A stretch of 37,203 nucleotides of DNA from Bifidobacterium breve (GTDB taxonomy: Bacteria; Actinomycetota; Acidimicrobiia; Acidimicrobiales; Microtrichaceae). The translations under genes were made by a program, and so were the position numbers. Where the stretch lies: assembly GCA_945888825.1 (NCBI GenBank), contig CAMDAT010000002.1, forward strand, positions 1 through 37,203, read 5' to 3'. A model generated the notes under the pieces. That model worked only from the letters and a program-made list of their open reading frames with translations, was not told the origin of the DNA and did not search any database. Shown here one piece after another: positions 24,002 to 31,982 of this stretch; the first letter of the stretch is position 1, and each line of letters begins with the position of its first letter.

Positions 24002-25000
24002 ATGAACCGTGAATTGATTCGTCACGCCGAAGACGCACTTCTAGATCAGCGCCGACTGCTCAGCGCAGATGAGTTAGCGGCTCTTGCAGCACTCGCTCCT
24101 GAGCACACGCCGGAACTCACAGCGCTGGCACATCAGGTGCGCTTGGCCTGGTGCGGTCCAGAAGTTGAAGTTGAAGGAATCCTCTCAGCCAAGACTGGCG
24201 GTTGCCCCGAGGATTGCCACTTCTGTTCGCAATCCTCCGCCTTCGATACACCAGTAAAGGCAACGCCATTCCTTGACACCGAAGAAGTGATTGCTGCCGC
24301 CAAAGAGACTGCGGCGCTTGGAGCCTCTGAGTTCTGCATCGTGCTAGCGATCAAGGGTCCAGATGAGCGCACCCTGAATCGCATCTTGGAACTTATTCCT
24401 ATGGTCCAACAAGAGACTGGGCTCAACGTGGCAATCTCGGCTGGGATCTTGTCTCGAGAGCAGGCGGAACGCCTCTCAGCCGGCGGCGTTCACCGCTACA
24501 ACCACAACTTAGAAACTGCCCGCTCGTTCTTCCCGTCAGTGGCAACCACGCACACATGGGAGGAGCGTTGGGATACTTGCCAGCTCGTCAAGGAATACAA
24601 CATGGAGTTGTGTTGCGGAGCGCTACTCGGCATGGGCGAAACTGATGCTCAGCGCCTTGAGTTACTCGGGCAACTCGTTGAACTCAACCCCACCGAGGTA
24701 CCGCTTAACTTTCTGAATCCACGGCCGGGAACACCGCTTCAGATTCGCAAACCTATGGGCGCAATGGAAGCTCTTCGCTGGATTGCGCTCTTTAGAATTG
24801 CGCTTCCATCCGTCATTCTTCGCTACGCCGGTGGTCGAGAAATCACGCTGCGAGAACTCCAAGTTATGGGTATGACCTCTGGCATTAACGCACTGATCGT
24901 GGGCAACTATCTCACAACTTTGGGGCGTTCCCCAGAAGAAGACTTGCAGATGCTTCAAGACCTTCAAATGCCGATCGGCGCACTCACCGGCGTGCTGTGA
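24002..25000 (+). CDS. bioB: Biotin synthase BioB
   Basis: Radical-SAM enzyme that inserts sulfur into dethiobiotin, the last step of biotin synthesis. The 332 residues carry the [4Fe-4S] motif Cys68-x3-Cys72-x2-Cys75 (CPEDCHFC). Likely ligands for the second, sulfur-donating cluster lie in SEFCIVLA and [13 protein letters not shown], with the arginine in [21 protein letters not shown] is a family signature. The other bio genes are not in the window. The stop codon overlaps the GTG start of the cysteine-rich BsaP-like gene by 4 nt, so the two are probably translated together. Confidence 0.96.
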   Translation: MNRELIRHAEDALLDQRRLLSADELAALAALAPEHTPELTALAHQVRLAWCGPEVEVEGILSAKTGGCPEDCHFCSQSSAFDTPVKATPFLDTEEVIAAAKETAALGASEFCIVLAIKGPDERTLNRILELIPMVQQETGLNVAISAGILSREQAERLSAGGVHRYNHNLETARSFFPSVATTHTWEERWDTCQLVKEYNMELCCGALLGMGETDAQRLELLGQLVELNPTEVPLNFLNPRPGTPLQIRKPMGAMEALRWIALFRIALPSVILRYAGGREITLRELQVMGMTSGINALIVGNYLTTLGRSPEEDLQMLQDLQMPIGALTGVL

Positions 25001-25212
25001 GCGACCCGGCCGGCAGCACCCACGGGGCTGGGCTAGGCGAGTTCTGCAGTGGCTGCGGAGAGCCCCGAACTGCATGCTCAGGTTGTTTGCCAGCCCTTGA
25101 CCCACCTCGGTACTGCGGCACCTGCGGCACCTGGCTATCTGTACGGGTGAGCACTGGCGGATGGGTATCTCGATGCAAGACCTGCGAATCCACAAGCAGC
25201 GCACCGGCCTGA
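24997..25212 (+). CDS. bsaP: BsaP-like biotin synthase auxiliary protein, eight cysteines
   Basis: A 71-residue protein beginning with GTG in a 4-nt GTGA overlap with the bioB stop codon. It has four CxxC motifs: Cys17/20, Cys27/30, Cys40/43 and Cys60/63. The C-terminal half [25 protein letters not shown] resembles mycobacterial BsaP (Rv1590, from memory: RFCxxCGRRMxVQV...GW), a small protein reported to be needed for BioB activity. The likely role is helping BioB keep or rebuild its iron-sulfur cluster. The extra N-terminal CxxC pairs look like a metal-binding zinc-ribbon-like knuckle. A generic zinc-ribbon protein is the alternative, but the genomic coupling favours BsaP. Confidence 0.75.
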   Translation: MSDPAGSTHGAGLGEFCSGCGEPRTACSGCLPALDPPRYCGTCGTWLSVRVSTGGWVSRCKTCESTSSAPA

Positions 25213-25213
25213 A

Positions 25214-25244
25214 CTGAGCAGCACGAACCGTGCCCGGATCTCAG
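25214..25244. terminator. Hairpin between convergent bsaP-like and hydrolase genes
   Basis: Inner stem GCACG-AAC-CGTGC (25221-25233) and outer stem CTGAG (25214-25218) with CTCAG (25240-25244). It lies just after the bsaP-like stop and overlaps the stop of the convergent hydrolase gene. It could stop transcription from both sides; no long T run is visible. Confidence 0.4.
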
Positions 25245-26152
25245 TCGGGGGAATCTATCTGGGCTGGCGCAGCACTCTCCGCTGCTTCAAGCTCCGCTGC
25301 TTCAAGCTCGGCTGCTTCAAGCTCGGCACTCTCAAGCTCTGCCTCGGTGGGCTGCGCCAGCACTGCGATCTGTTGCCGTGACAGCCAGCCGAGCAAGACT
25401 GCAACAGCTCGCGGATCGTGGCGCAGTTCGTGGCCAGCACCGTTAATCAAACGGAACTCCGCATCGCCGTGAGCCCGCGCTAGGGCTCGTCCGTCGTTGA
25501 GGGGGGTCAGGTCGTCGCTGTCGCCGTGAACTACGAGAAGTGGCCTCGGGGCCAATCGCTCTGCAGCTTCAACAGGGTGAACTGACTTAAACCCAGCTAC
25601 CCATTCCTCGAAAGACGGAGGGAACTCCGGATCTTTGATTACCTGCACGTCACGGGCGTGGCGCAAAAGCCGTCGCGGGTTGCGCGCCCAGTCCTCAAAG
25701 TCTGTAGGGGTTGCGAGCGCTGCTACTCCCATGACGGAGAGGTTGCGCGCCCCCTCGCAGACTGCGAGCGAACCACCCGTTCCGAAGCCGGCAATCCAGA
25801 CCCTCTTAACGCCCAAGCGGTTGAGTTCAGCAACGCCTGCTGCAACATCGTCAAGCCATCCGAGCATCGAGTAGTTGCCCTCCGCAGCACCGCAACCGCG
25901 AAAGTTCATGGCAAGCACAACCCACCCCAACTCAACTGCGATTCGATCGGCTAGTTCCGGAAACGAGACCCCCGACTGAGGGGACTCGCGACCTCGCACT
26001 GGGAAGCCATGACAGAGCAATAAGCCTGGCGCACTATGCGGTCCCTCGGGGGGCTCGGCAAGGTGGCCCCTGAGTTGAAGCTCTCCAGATGGAAACCGAT
26101 AATCCATGATCGCAGGAGCCGAGTCGGTCCCCTCTGGCTGACTCTCTGGCAT
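25241..26152 (-). CDS. Alpha/beta-hydrolase-fold protein with Gly at the nucleophile position
   Basis: A 303-residue protein with the alpha/beta hydrolase layout: oxyanion strand LLLCHGFP, a GxSxG-like elbow at 122-126 that reads GFGTG with Gly124 where Ser is expected (codon GGA), the acid region HGDSDDLTP (Asp211/213) and His241 in GAGHELRHDP. The rest of the triad is kept, so it may have lost hydrolase activity, or it may use Ser128 in another way. Residues 270-292 form a repeat of AELEA units. It is probably co-transcribed with the 72-residue gene 26 nt upstream. Confidence 0.83.
   Translation of the reverse strand: MPESQPEGTDSAPAIMDYRFPSGELQLRGHLAEPPEGPHSAPGLLLCHGFPVRGRESPQSGVSFPELADRIAVELGWVVLAMNFRGCGAAEGNYSMLGWLDDVAAGVAELNRLGVKRVWIAGFGTGGSLAVCEGARNLSVMGVAALATPTDFEDWARNPRRLLRHARDVQVIKDPEFPPSFEEWVAGFKSVHPVEAAERLAPRPLLVVHGDSDDLTPLNDGRALARAHGDAEFRLINGAGHELRHDPRAVAVLLGWLSRQQIAVLAQPTEAELESAELEAAELEAAELEAAESAAPAQIDSPD
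25281..25340. repeat. 15-bp tandem repeat encoding AELEA units
   Basis: Four units of GCTGCTTCAAGCTCN: three near-identical copies at 25281-25325 and a diverged one at 25326-25340. They are in frame at the C-terminus of the hydrolase-fold gene and encode an acidic (A)ELEA pentapeptide, likely an extended helical tail. Confidence 0.9.
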
Positions 26153-26178
26153 CAGTACCCACCCCTCGTCATTGCGGA

Positions 26179-26397
26179 TCAGCTTTCGTGGAGTGCCCGC
26201 TGTTTACGAAAGAGGTGGTAGCCGCGATTTCGGGCCTCGGGAAGGGTATCTGGGCCAAAGCACAGATAGGTCTCGGCCAGCATGAGTTCCTCTATCAGCG
26301 CTTCGTCTTCGCCCTCAAGTGCATCCACGTCGTAGACCACCTGGGTGCGCTTATCGCCCACAAACTGATTGTGTTCAAACTTCACTGGACGTTCCAT
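26179..26397 (-). CDS. Small conserved hypothetical protein
   Basis: A 72-residue acidic cytoplasmic protein (FEHNQFVGDKRTQVVYDVDALEGEDEALIEELMLAETYLCFGPDTLPEARNRGY). A strong ribosome-binding site AGGAG lies 6 nt before the ATG, and the sequence looks like a constrained protein (GDKRTQVVYDVD, TLPEARNRGY). I believe similar short proteins occur in other actinobacteria, but no function is known to me. It precedes the hydrolase-fold gene by 26 nt. Confidence 0.7.
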   Translation of the reverse strand: MERPVKFEHNQFVGDKRTQVVYDVDALEGEDEALIEELMLAETYLCFGPDTLPEARNRGYHLFRKQRALHES

Positions 26398-26470
26398 CTG
26401 TTACTCCTGAACTTGTTCCGGTAGTTGTCATCGTAAGGGGAATCAACACAAGCGCGCTAAGCGCCATCAC

Positions 26471-26917
26471 TCAAGCCGACGGATCCTGCGGAAGATCCAC
26501 CATTGGGCCGAAGGCACCAATCGCCCGGTAATACTCGGATTCGGCATCAAGTATCTGCAGAACCTGCTCGTCGTTGAGTTGCAGGTCTGACTCACTCACC
26601 TTGCCAAGCACATAGGCAATGGGCTCATCCTCAGGCACGACCACCAAGGCAGAACCCATGTCATCTGCTGTTGCGAGTGAAGCCACGCCCTTATCTGCGA
26701 GGTAGTCGCAATGAAATAACAACACTGCACGAACCTCTTCAAAGCTGACTACAGATGTGAGGTCTTCCGGAAGCCGATCAGCAACAAATTCCACCGCCTC
26801 TTCAATGTCATACACACTGCGTCGAGGTCGTCGCGCAAGTGAGCCGGTCACCATTCCAATCGACACTGTGGCGATGAAGAAGGTGCACAAAATTCCCAGA
26901 GCGATCCAAAACCACAT
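26471..26917 (-). CDS. Membrane-anchored hypothetical protein
   Basis: A 148-residue protein with one N-terminal membrane helix (about 4-25) followed by a basic stretch LARRPRR and a soluble acidic domain (DIEEAVEFVADRLPEDLT...EVRAVLLFHCDYLADKG). The soluble part alternates helix and strand but resembles nothing I can name. It lies between the small conserved gene and the PhnZ/PhnY pair, on the same strand, with a hairpin separating it from phnZ. Confidence 0.65.
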   Translation of the reverse strand: MWFWIALGILCTFFIATVSIGMVTGSLARRPRRSVYDIEEAVEFVADRLPEDLTSVVSFEEVRAVLLFHCDYLADKGVASLATADDMGSALVVVPEDEPIAYVLGKVSESDLQLNDEQVLQILDAESEYYRAIGAFGPMVDLPQDPSA

Positions 26918-26944
26918 GGGTCACACAGTACTGCTGACGTAGCG

Positions 26945-26964
26945 AAACTGAGGCAGCGGCTCAG
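26945..26964 (-). terminator. Terminator-like hairpin after the PhnY/PhnZ pair
   Basis: On the minus strand CTGAG-CCGCTGC-CTCAG is followed by TTT, 36 nt after the PhnZ-like stop codon. The 5-bp stem is short. Confidence 0.38.
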
Positions 26965-27000
26965 GGCACAGGTCCTCTATGTCCGCCAACTGAACACCCG

Positions 27001-27603
27001 CTACAAAAATGAGACCCGCTGCAGAAGCTCAACATAGGCAATCAGCGGTTCCACTCGCAGACCCTCAAGTTTGCCGCCGTCATCCCATCGCCGAAGTCGG
27101 ACTGCGTTTGTGCTTGCTGGGTTTCGTTCAAAGACGCGAAGTTCGGTCACGCTCATCGGTCCACCTTGCAGCTCTAGGCTGCGCACCGACCCATCTGAGA
27201 GTCCCTGAATGTAGTCAGCTTGCATGGCGCACAGATAGCGCTTCGCTCTGACATGGAGTGCAATCGGACCCGTGACAGCGGGCGGGAACAACCCTGCTAG
27301 ATAGCGAGCGCCTACGGCCTCGTGGGTGAGATCCTGAGCAGGGACGGCGGACTCCCCCTCTGCACGGCCGGCCTGAATTGCTAGGAGATGTCCAACGTCG
27401 TGCAGCAATGCCGCTACTACAAGTTCATCAGAGGCTTCTTCGTGTACGGCCAAGGCTGCAGTCTGCAAAGCGTGATCAATCTGGGCTAGCTCTTCGTCAT
27501 AGTGCAGCTGCCCAAATTCCTCGTACAAAGCAAGGACTGAATCAATGCTTGCAGCGCTCTCTGGACGAGGCAGTTCCGAAGGGTGTTGGTACTGCGCGTT
27601 CAC
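27001..27603 (-). CDS. phnZ: PhnZ-like mixed-valence diiron HD-domain oxygenase
   Basis: Probably cleaves the C-P bond of a 1-hydroxyphosphonate to release phosphate. The 200 residues carry the full PhnZ-type HD set: Tyr35 and Glu38 (Y-D-E-E gate), His44, His68/Asp69 in LLHDVGH, His94 in LTHEAVGARYL, His117 and Lys121 in LHVRAKRYL, and Asp174 in RRWDDGGK. DYIQGLSDGSVRSLELQGGPM is a strong family signature. From family knowledge PhnZ turns 2-amino-1-hydroxyethylphosphonate into glycine and phosphate; the exact substrate here is unknown. Its start overlaps the PhnY-like stop by 4 nt, so they form a two-gene operon. Confidence 0.88.
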   Translation of the reverse strand: MNAQYQHPSELPRPESAASIDSVLALYEEFGQLHYDEELAQIDHALQTAALAVHEEASDELVVAALLHDVGHLLAIQAGRAEGESAVPAQDLTHEAVGARYLAGLFPPAVTGPIALHVRAKRYLCAMQADYIQGLSDGSVRSLELQGGPMSVTELRVFERNPASTNAVRLRRWDDGGKLEGLRVEPLIAYVELLQRVSFL

Positions 27604-28436
27604 CCGACAGACCGGCCTTGGAAGTCTCCGATTAGTGAGACTCGAACCCGTCCCTCAGCTGCTTCTCCGGCTGCAAATTCTGCAACCTTGCGCTCGTAGT
27701 ACTCGTCTCTCAGGTCACCTTCAACTAAAGCGTTGTATGTCGGGTACAAAGCTCGACGCGGCAGTCTGGAGTTATTCGCCCCACTGCGATGCGGGGTACG
27801 CGAGTGGAACCACAGCGTTTGACCCGCTTGGACTGGGACTAGATCCCACTGCAGAGAGTCCACAACCTCTTGTGTAATGCAACCAGAATCATCTGTTGCA
27901 AGGAGCATCTGATGCTGCCCCGAGGCAACTTCTAAACACCCGTTCTCTGGCGTTGAATCATCGATTGCGACCATGCATGAGACGTGTGAGTCAATGAACG
28001 GGTAGGCCGGCGCATCTTGATGAGGGGCGTACCCCGCACCGCCTGGAAGTTTGTAATTGACCTTCTCTTTGTACAGCACGGCTTGCGAGTCGAGGAGCGC
28101 CGAGGCAACCTCGATCAGTGCACCAGTAGTGATCAATTCGCGCAGCCCCGAATGAAACGGAATCAGATTTTCACTGCGGCAAAGTTTGGGACCCTCATCA
28201 GTGAGTTCATAATGATGCATCCAGCCATCACCCTGTTCGGGCCACTCAGCGATCTCATCCATCCAGGATCGCAATTCTTCAACGCCTGCCGCATCAAGCG
28301 TGTCGGTCAGCAACCAACCCGTGCGATTGAAATGCTCAATGTCTGCAGGGCTCACAGCGGTTCTGATTCCCGGGGGGTTCTGGCCGGTTCTGTTCGAGTC
28401 GTTCACTATCCCAATGGTACGCGCAGAGCGCTTCAC
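27600..28436 (-). CDS. phnY: PhnY-like Fe(II)/2-oxoglutarate dioxygenase (PhyH family)
   Basis: Probable first step of oxidative phosphonate breakdown: hydroxylation next to phosphorus, giving the substrate of the PhnZ-like partner. The 278 residues contain the iron facial triad His139/Asp141 (APHQDAPAY) and His216 (PHRSG), with Arg227/228 positioned for 2-oxoglutarate. YKEKVNYKLPGGAGYAPHQDAP and the strand NGCLEVASGQHQ are PhyH/PhnY-like. It starts with GTG and has about 30 extra residues before the domain; a second GTG 10 codons in is possible. A related pair, TmpA/TmpB, works on 2-trimethylaminoethylphosphonate, so the substrate could differ from 2-aminoethylphosphonate. No phosphonate transporter or regulator is nearby. 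Confidence 0.82.
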   Translation of the reverse strand: MKRSARTIGIVNDSNRTGQNPPGIRTAVSPADIEHFNRTGWLLTDTLDAAGVEELRSWMDEIAEWPEQGDGWMHHYELTDEGPKLCRSENLIPFHSGLRELITTGALIEVASALLDSQAVLYKEKVNYKLPGGAGYAPHQDAPAYPFIDSHVSCMVAIDDSTPENGCLEVASGQHQMLLATDDSGCITQEVVDSLQWDLVPVQAGQTLWFHSRTPHRSGANNSRLPRRALYPTYNALVEGDLRDEYYERKVAEFAAGEAAEGRVRVSLIGDFQGRSVG

Positions 28437-28505
28437 CCGCTAAGGGAATCGGCACACGCTCTTCACAATGGGGCGGAGCCAGCGTAGAAGTGCAAACCTA
28501 AAGAG

Positions 28506-29444
28506 ATGAAACATCCTTCATGGACGGTGGCCGATATGGGCGATCAGCGCAACATCATTGTGTTGGTTACGGGGGCAAACAGCGGTTTGGGACTTGCTTC
28601 GGCTCGGGCGTTTGCAGGATCGGGAGCACAGGTACTGCTGGCCTGTCGCAATCTTGAGCGCGGCAACGCTGCTCTTGATGAAGTCACTGCTGCCTCCACC
28701 GGCGCAGCCCCTCAACTGATTGAGCTTGATCTGGCAGATTTTGAATCAGTAGAGCGAGCTAGTCAGCAGGTCGCCGAATCGGTGGGGCATCTTGATGTGC
28801 TGCTGAACAACGCAGGCGTGATGGCACTACCTCTGCGCAGAACCGCTCAAGGCCACGAGATGCAGTTCGGCACTAACCACCTAGGACACTTCGCCCTTAC
28901 TGCGCGTTTGTTACCACTTCTGCTCGCATCGCAGAAGGCAAGAGTGGTGACGACTTCCTCGGGCGCACACCGGATCGGAAAGATGCGCTGGCAGGATCTT
29001 GACTGGCAGAAGGATTACCAAAAGTGGCCCGCCTACGGACAGTCAAAGTTGGCCAACCTGATGTTCAGCTTTGAACTCGAGCGGCAGGCTGTTGCGGCCA
29101 AAACCACTCTCAGTTCGATGGCGGCACACCCGGGATACGCATCTACGCACCTGCAAGCGGCTGGGCCTGAGTTGGCCGGACAAGCACTCATGGGGCGAGT
29201 GATGGCTGCGGGCAACAAAGTATTTGCACAATCTGCAGCCCAAGGGGCGCTCCCTCAACTTTTTGCAGCAACGAGCCCTGAAGCGGTTGGCGGTTGCTAC
29301 TACGGGCCCGGCGGCCTTGGCGAGATGCGGGGCAACCCCCAGCTTGTACAAGCAACTTCTTCAGCACTCAAGACTGAGGAGTGGGCAAAATTGTGGTCAG
29401 CCTCCGAGGAACTCACCGGGTTGAGCTTCAACTGGCCAGAGTAA
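28506..29444 (+). CDS. Short-chain dehydrogenase/reductase (retinol/protochlorophyllide-reductase-like)
   Basis: NAD(P)-dependent oxidoreductase of 312 residues. It shows TGANSGLG (22-29), an Arg after strand 2 (LLACRNLERG) that favours NADPH, LLNNAGVMALP, the NHLGHFALTARLLPLLL segment and the catalytic YGQSK. The ending SLKTEEWAKLWSASEELTG is typical of the large retinol-dehydrogenase-like SDR group, whose substrates in bacteria are mostly unknown. It is divergent from the PhnY-like gene with a 69-nt gap, and 79 nt upstream of the gnd operon. An AAAGAG element precedes the ATG. Confidence 0.85.
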   Translation: MKHPSWTVADMGDQRNIIVLVTGANSGLGLASARAFAGSGAQVLLACRNLERGNAALDEVTAASTGAAPQLIELDLADFESVERASQQVAESVGHLDVLLNNAGVMALPLRRTAQGHEMQFGTNHLGHFALTARLLPLLLASQKARVVTTSSGAHRIGKMRWQDLDWQKDYQKWPAYGQSKLANLMFSFELERQAVAAKTTLSSMAAHPGYASTHLQAAGPELAGQALMGRVMAAGNKVFAQSAAQGALPQLFAATSPEAVGGCYYGPGGLGEMRGNPQLVQATSSALKTEEWAKLWSASEELTGLSFNWPE

Positions 29445-29523
29445 GTTCTCATCGTCTCCATCTTCTTGATTCGAACGTCGACCTGCCACCGTTTTCACCT
29501 CACCAACTAGGAGCCTGCTCACC

Positions 29524-30546
29524 ATGATCGAAAACACTGCATCAACCTCTGCACTCAAGCGGGAGAATTCCTTACCGCCAGAACTTGGCATGGTTGGTCT
29601 GGGCCGAATGGGGGCAAATCTGGTGCGCAGACTGGTTCGCGGTGGCGGAAGGTCAGTTGTTTTCGACACGGATCCAGCCGTTGCGGCTGCACTCGCTGAT
29701 GAACTTGGCTCGGGCGTGCGCCCAGCCTCGACGCTGGCCGAACTCGTTGCAGCGCTCCCTACACCCAGAGCAATCTGGGTCATGGTTCCTGCCTCGGTTG
29801 CTGGCGCTGTGGTCGCTGAGATTGCCGATCTGATCGACCCGGGGGACGTGATTATCGACGGGGGCAACACCGACTGGCGCGAGGACGGTCCTCGGGGTGC
29901 TGCGTTAGCTGAGCGCAACATCTCGCTTCTTGATGTCGGCACGAGTGGTGGCGTCTGGGGCTTGGAGCGCGGCTACTGCATGATGGTCGGTGGTGCAGAG
30001 GAAGCAGTGCTGCAGCTCAGGCCTGTGTTTGACATTTTGTCCCCTCCGGCTGATTCAGTAGAACGCACACCGGGCCGCGATGGTGACCTCACCCAGGCAG
30101 AGCAAGGCTGGTTGCACTGCGGCCCAACTGGTTCCGGGCACTTTGTCAAGATGGTGCATAACGGCATTGAGTACGGCTTGATGGGTGCCTACGCAGAGGG
30201 TCTGAACCTGCTCGGTCACACTGCCCCTTACGGGTTTGATGTTGACATTCCTGCTGTAACTGAGCTCTGGCGGCGAGGCAGCGTTGTTGGGTCTTGGTTG
30301 CTCGACCTGACTGCAGCAGCCTTTGTTGCAGACCCCACCCTCGATGGGTTTACCGGCGTTGTAAGCGATAGTGGCGAAGGCCGCTGGTCGCTTGAAGCCG
30401 CTGTGGACCTTGGGGTTCCAGCACCGGTACTTGCCAGCGCTCTGTTCTCGCGCTTCTCCTCTCGCGGCGAAGAAACTATGGCCAACAAAGTTCTGTCAGC
30501 CATGCGGAACGAATTTGGCGGCCATGTTGAGAGCTCCGCACCGTGA
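29524..30546 (+). CDS. gnd: 6-phosphogluconate dehydrogenase, short GndA type
   Basis: Oxidative decarboxylation of 6-phosphogluconate to ribulose 5-phosphate. The 340 residues are the short form, lacking the long C-terminal domain of the 470-residue enzymes. It shows GLGRMGANLVRRL for the dinucleotide, DGGNTDWRED, LDVGTSGGVWGLERGYCMMVGG and the catalytic HFVKMVHNGIEYGLM. Strand 2 ends VVFDTD; an acidic residue there suggests NAD rather than NADP preference, an inference. The GTGA overlap with zwf shows tight coupling. An AGGAG element lies 10 nt before the ATG. Confidence 0.92.
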   Translation: MIENTASTSALKRENSLPPELGMVGLGRMGANLVRRLVRGGGRSVVFDTDPAVAAALADELGSGVRPASTLAELVAALPTPRAIWVMVPASVAGAVVAEIADLIDPGDVIIDGGNTDWREDGPRGAALAERNISLLDVGTSGGVWGLERGYCMMVGGAEEAVLQLRPVFDILSPPADSVERTPGRDGDLTQAEQGWLHCGPTGSGHFVKMVHNGIEYGLMGAYAEGLNLLGHTAPYGFDVDIPAVTELWRRGSVVGSWLLDLTAAAFVADPTLDGFTGVVSDSGEGRWSLEAAVDLGVPAPVLASALFSRFSSRGEETMANKVLSAMRNEFGGHVESSAP

Positions 30547-31982
30547 GGGACCAGAATCCACATCAGGTCGATTCAGCCAACACCGGTGATGCCCTTGTCC
30601 TGTTCGGGATCACGGGAGATTTGGGGTTCAAAAAACTCCTACCAGCTCTCTATCACCTAGCCGCTACTGGCCAACTCGAGGTGCCAGTTATTGGGGTTGC
30701 TTCTTCTGAGTGGACCGTGGAAGACCTCAAAGCTCGCCTGCGCTCAGCGCTAGATGCACAACATGTTGTGCCAGATGTCGAGGTGCTCAACGACCTTGAG
30801 TCTCGTTTGTCATATGTGCAAGGTGACTACGCAAACCCCGCAACCTTTGTTTCACTCAATGAAGCCCTCGATGGATCCAAGCTGCCCGTGGTGTACCTGG
30901 CTATTCCCCCTGTGCTCTTCCCTGAAGTCATTGAGGGCTTAGCTTCAGTGGGCCTGAACGATCGAGCAAGGATTGTTCTTGAAAAGCCTTTTGGTAGGGA
31001 CCTGACCTCGGCACAAGAACTCAATGCAACGGTTCTCTCTGCCTTCCCCGATGAGCGGGTCTTTCGGATTGATCATTTCTTAGGCAAAGAACCAGTGCTC
31101 AACCTCTTGGTCTTTCGCTTTGCCAACACGGTGCTCGAGCCACTTTGGAACCGTCATCAGATCTCTAAAGTCGAAATCACGATGGCCGAGAGTTTTGGGG
31201 TTGAAGGGAGAGGCGGCTTTTATGATCGAGTGGGAACGCTTCGCGATGTTGTTCAGAATCACCTGCTACAGATTTTGACCCTGCTCGCCATGGAACCTCC
31301 TAGTTCGGAATCACCCGAGGCTCTTCGCGATGAGAAGATCAAAGTGCTTCGCGCTATCGAGACTGTCGATGTGTCAACGGTGGTCCGCGGCCAGTACGAG
31401 GGCTACCTCGATGAGGATGGTGTCGCTGAAGGTTCCGACACCGAGACATTTGTGGCCATGCGTTTCTTCATTAACAACTGGCGTTGGGCGGGTGTGCCTT
31501 GGTACGTGCGCTCCGGCAAGGCCATGGCCGCAACATTTACCGAAGCAGTGATTGAGTTTGAGTCGGCGCCCCAACCTCTCTTCGTTGACCCGGCCCACCC
31601 ACCCGAGCCAAACCGGTTGCGTTTCCGCTTGAACCCAGATGACGAGATAACGCTAGAAGTTCAAGCCAAGCGGCCGGGCGAGGAATTACTCAGCCAGACG
31701 GTCGATCTTGATGTGGATCATTTCTCGGCTGCGGATCGAATTCCCGAGGCCTATGAACGCCTGCTTCGCGATGTCATCGAAGGCGACCAGACACATTTTG
31801 GGCGAGAGGATTCAGTGGAAGAATCTTGGAGGATTGTTCAACCTCTCCTTGAGAACCCCCCGCCTGTTGTGCCCTATGGGCGGGGTAGTTGGGGACCCGA
31901 ACTCAGCCCCGAGGAAGACCCTTTCCCGTGGATCGACTGCGGGCCTGATGGGCGAACGGTCAGCCGGCAATCCAAACAATGA
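30543..31982 (+). CDS. zwf: Glucose-6-phosphate dehydrogenase
   Basis: First enzyme of the oxidative pentose phosphate pathway, making 6-phosphogluconolactone and reduced NAD(P). The 479 residues have the dinucleotide motif FGITGDLGFKKLLPALY (from residue 21) and the active-site motif RIDHFLGKEPV (about 175-185), then NNWRWAGVPWYVRSGK. It starts with GTG overlapping the gnd stop by 4 nt and overlaps the next gene by 4 nt, so gnd-zwf-pgl is one operon. The allosteric partner OpcA, common in other actinobacterial zwf operons, is absent here. Confidence 0.96.
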   Translation: MRDQNPHQVDSANTGDALVLFGITGDLGFKKLLPALYHLAATGQLEVPVIGVASSEWTVEDLKARLRSALDAQHVVPDVEVLNDLESRLSYVQGDYANPATFVSLNEALDGSKLPVVYLAIPPVLFPEVIEGLASVGLNDRARIVLEKPFGRDLTSAQELNATVLSAFPDERVFRIDHFLGKEPVLNLLVFRFANTVLEPLWNRHQISKVEITMAESFGVEGRGGFYDRVGTLRDVVQNHLLQILTLLAMEPPSSESPEALRDEKIKVLRAIETVDVSTVVRGQYEGYLDEDGVAEGSDTETFVAMRFFINNWRWAGVPWYVRSGKAMAATFTEAVIEFESAPQPLFVDPAHPPEPNRLRFRLNPDDEITLEVQAKRPGEELLSQTVDLDVDHFSAADRIPEAYERLLRDVIEGDQTHFGREDSVEESWRIVQPLLENPPPVVPYGRGSWGPELSPEEDPFPWIDCGPDGRTVSRQSKQ

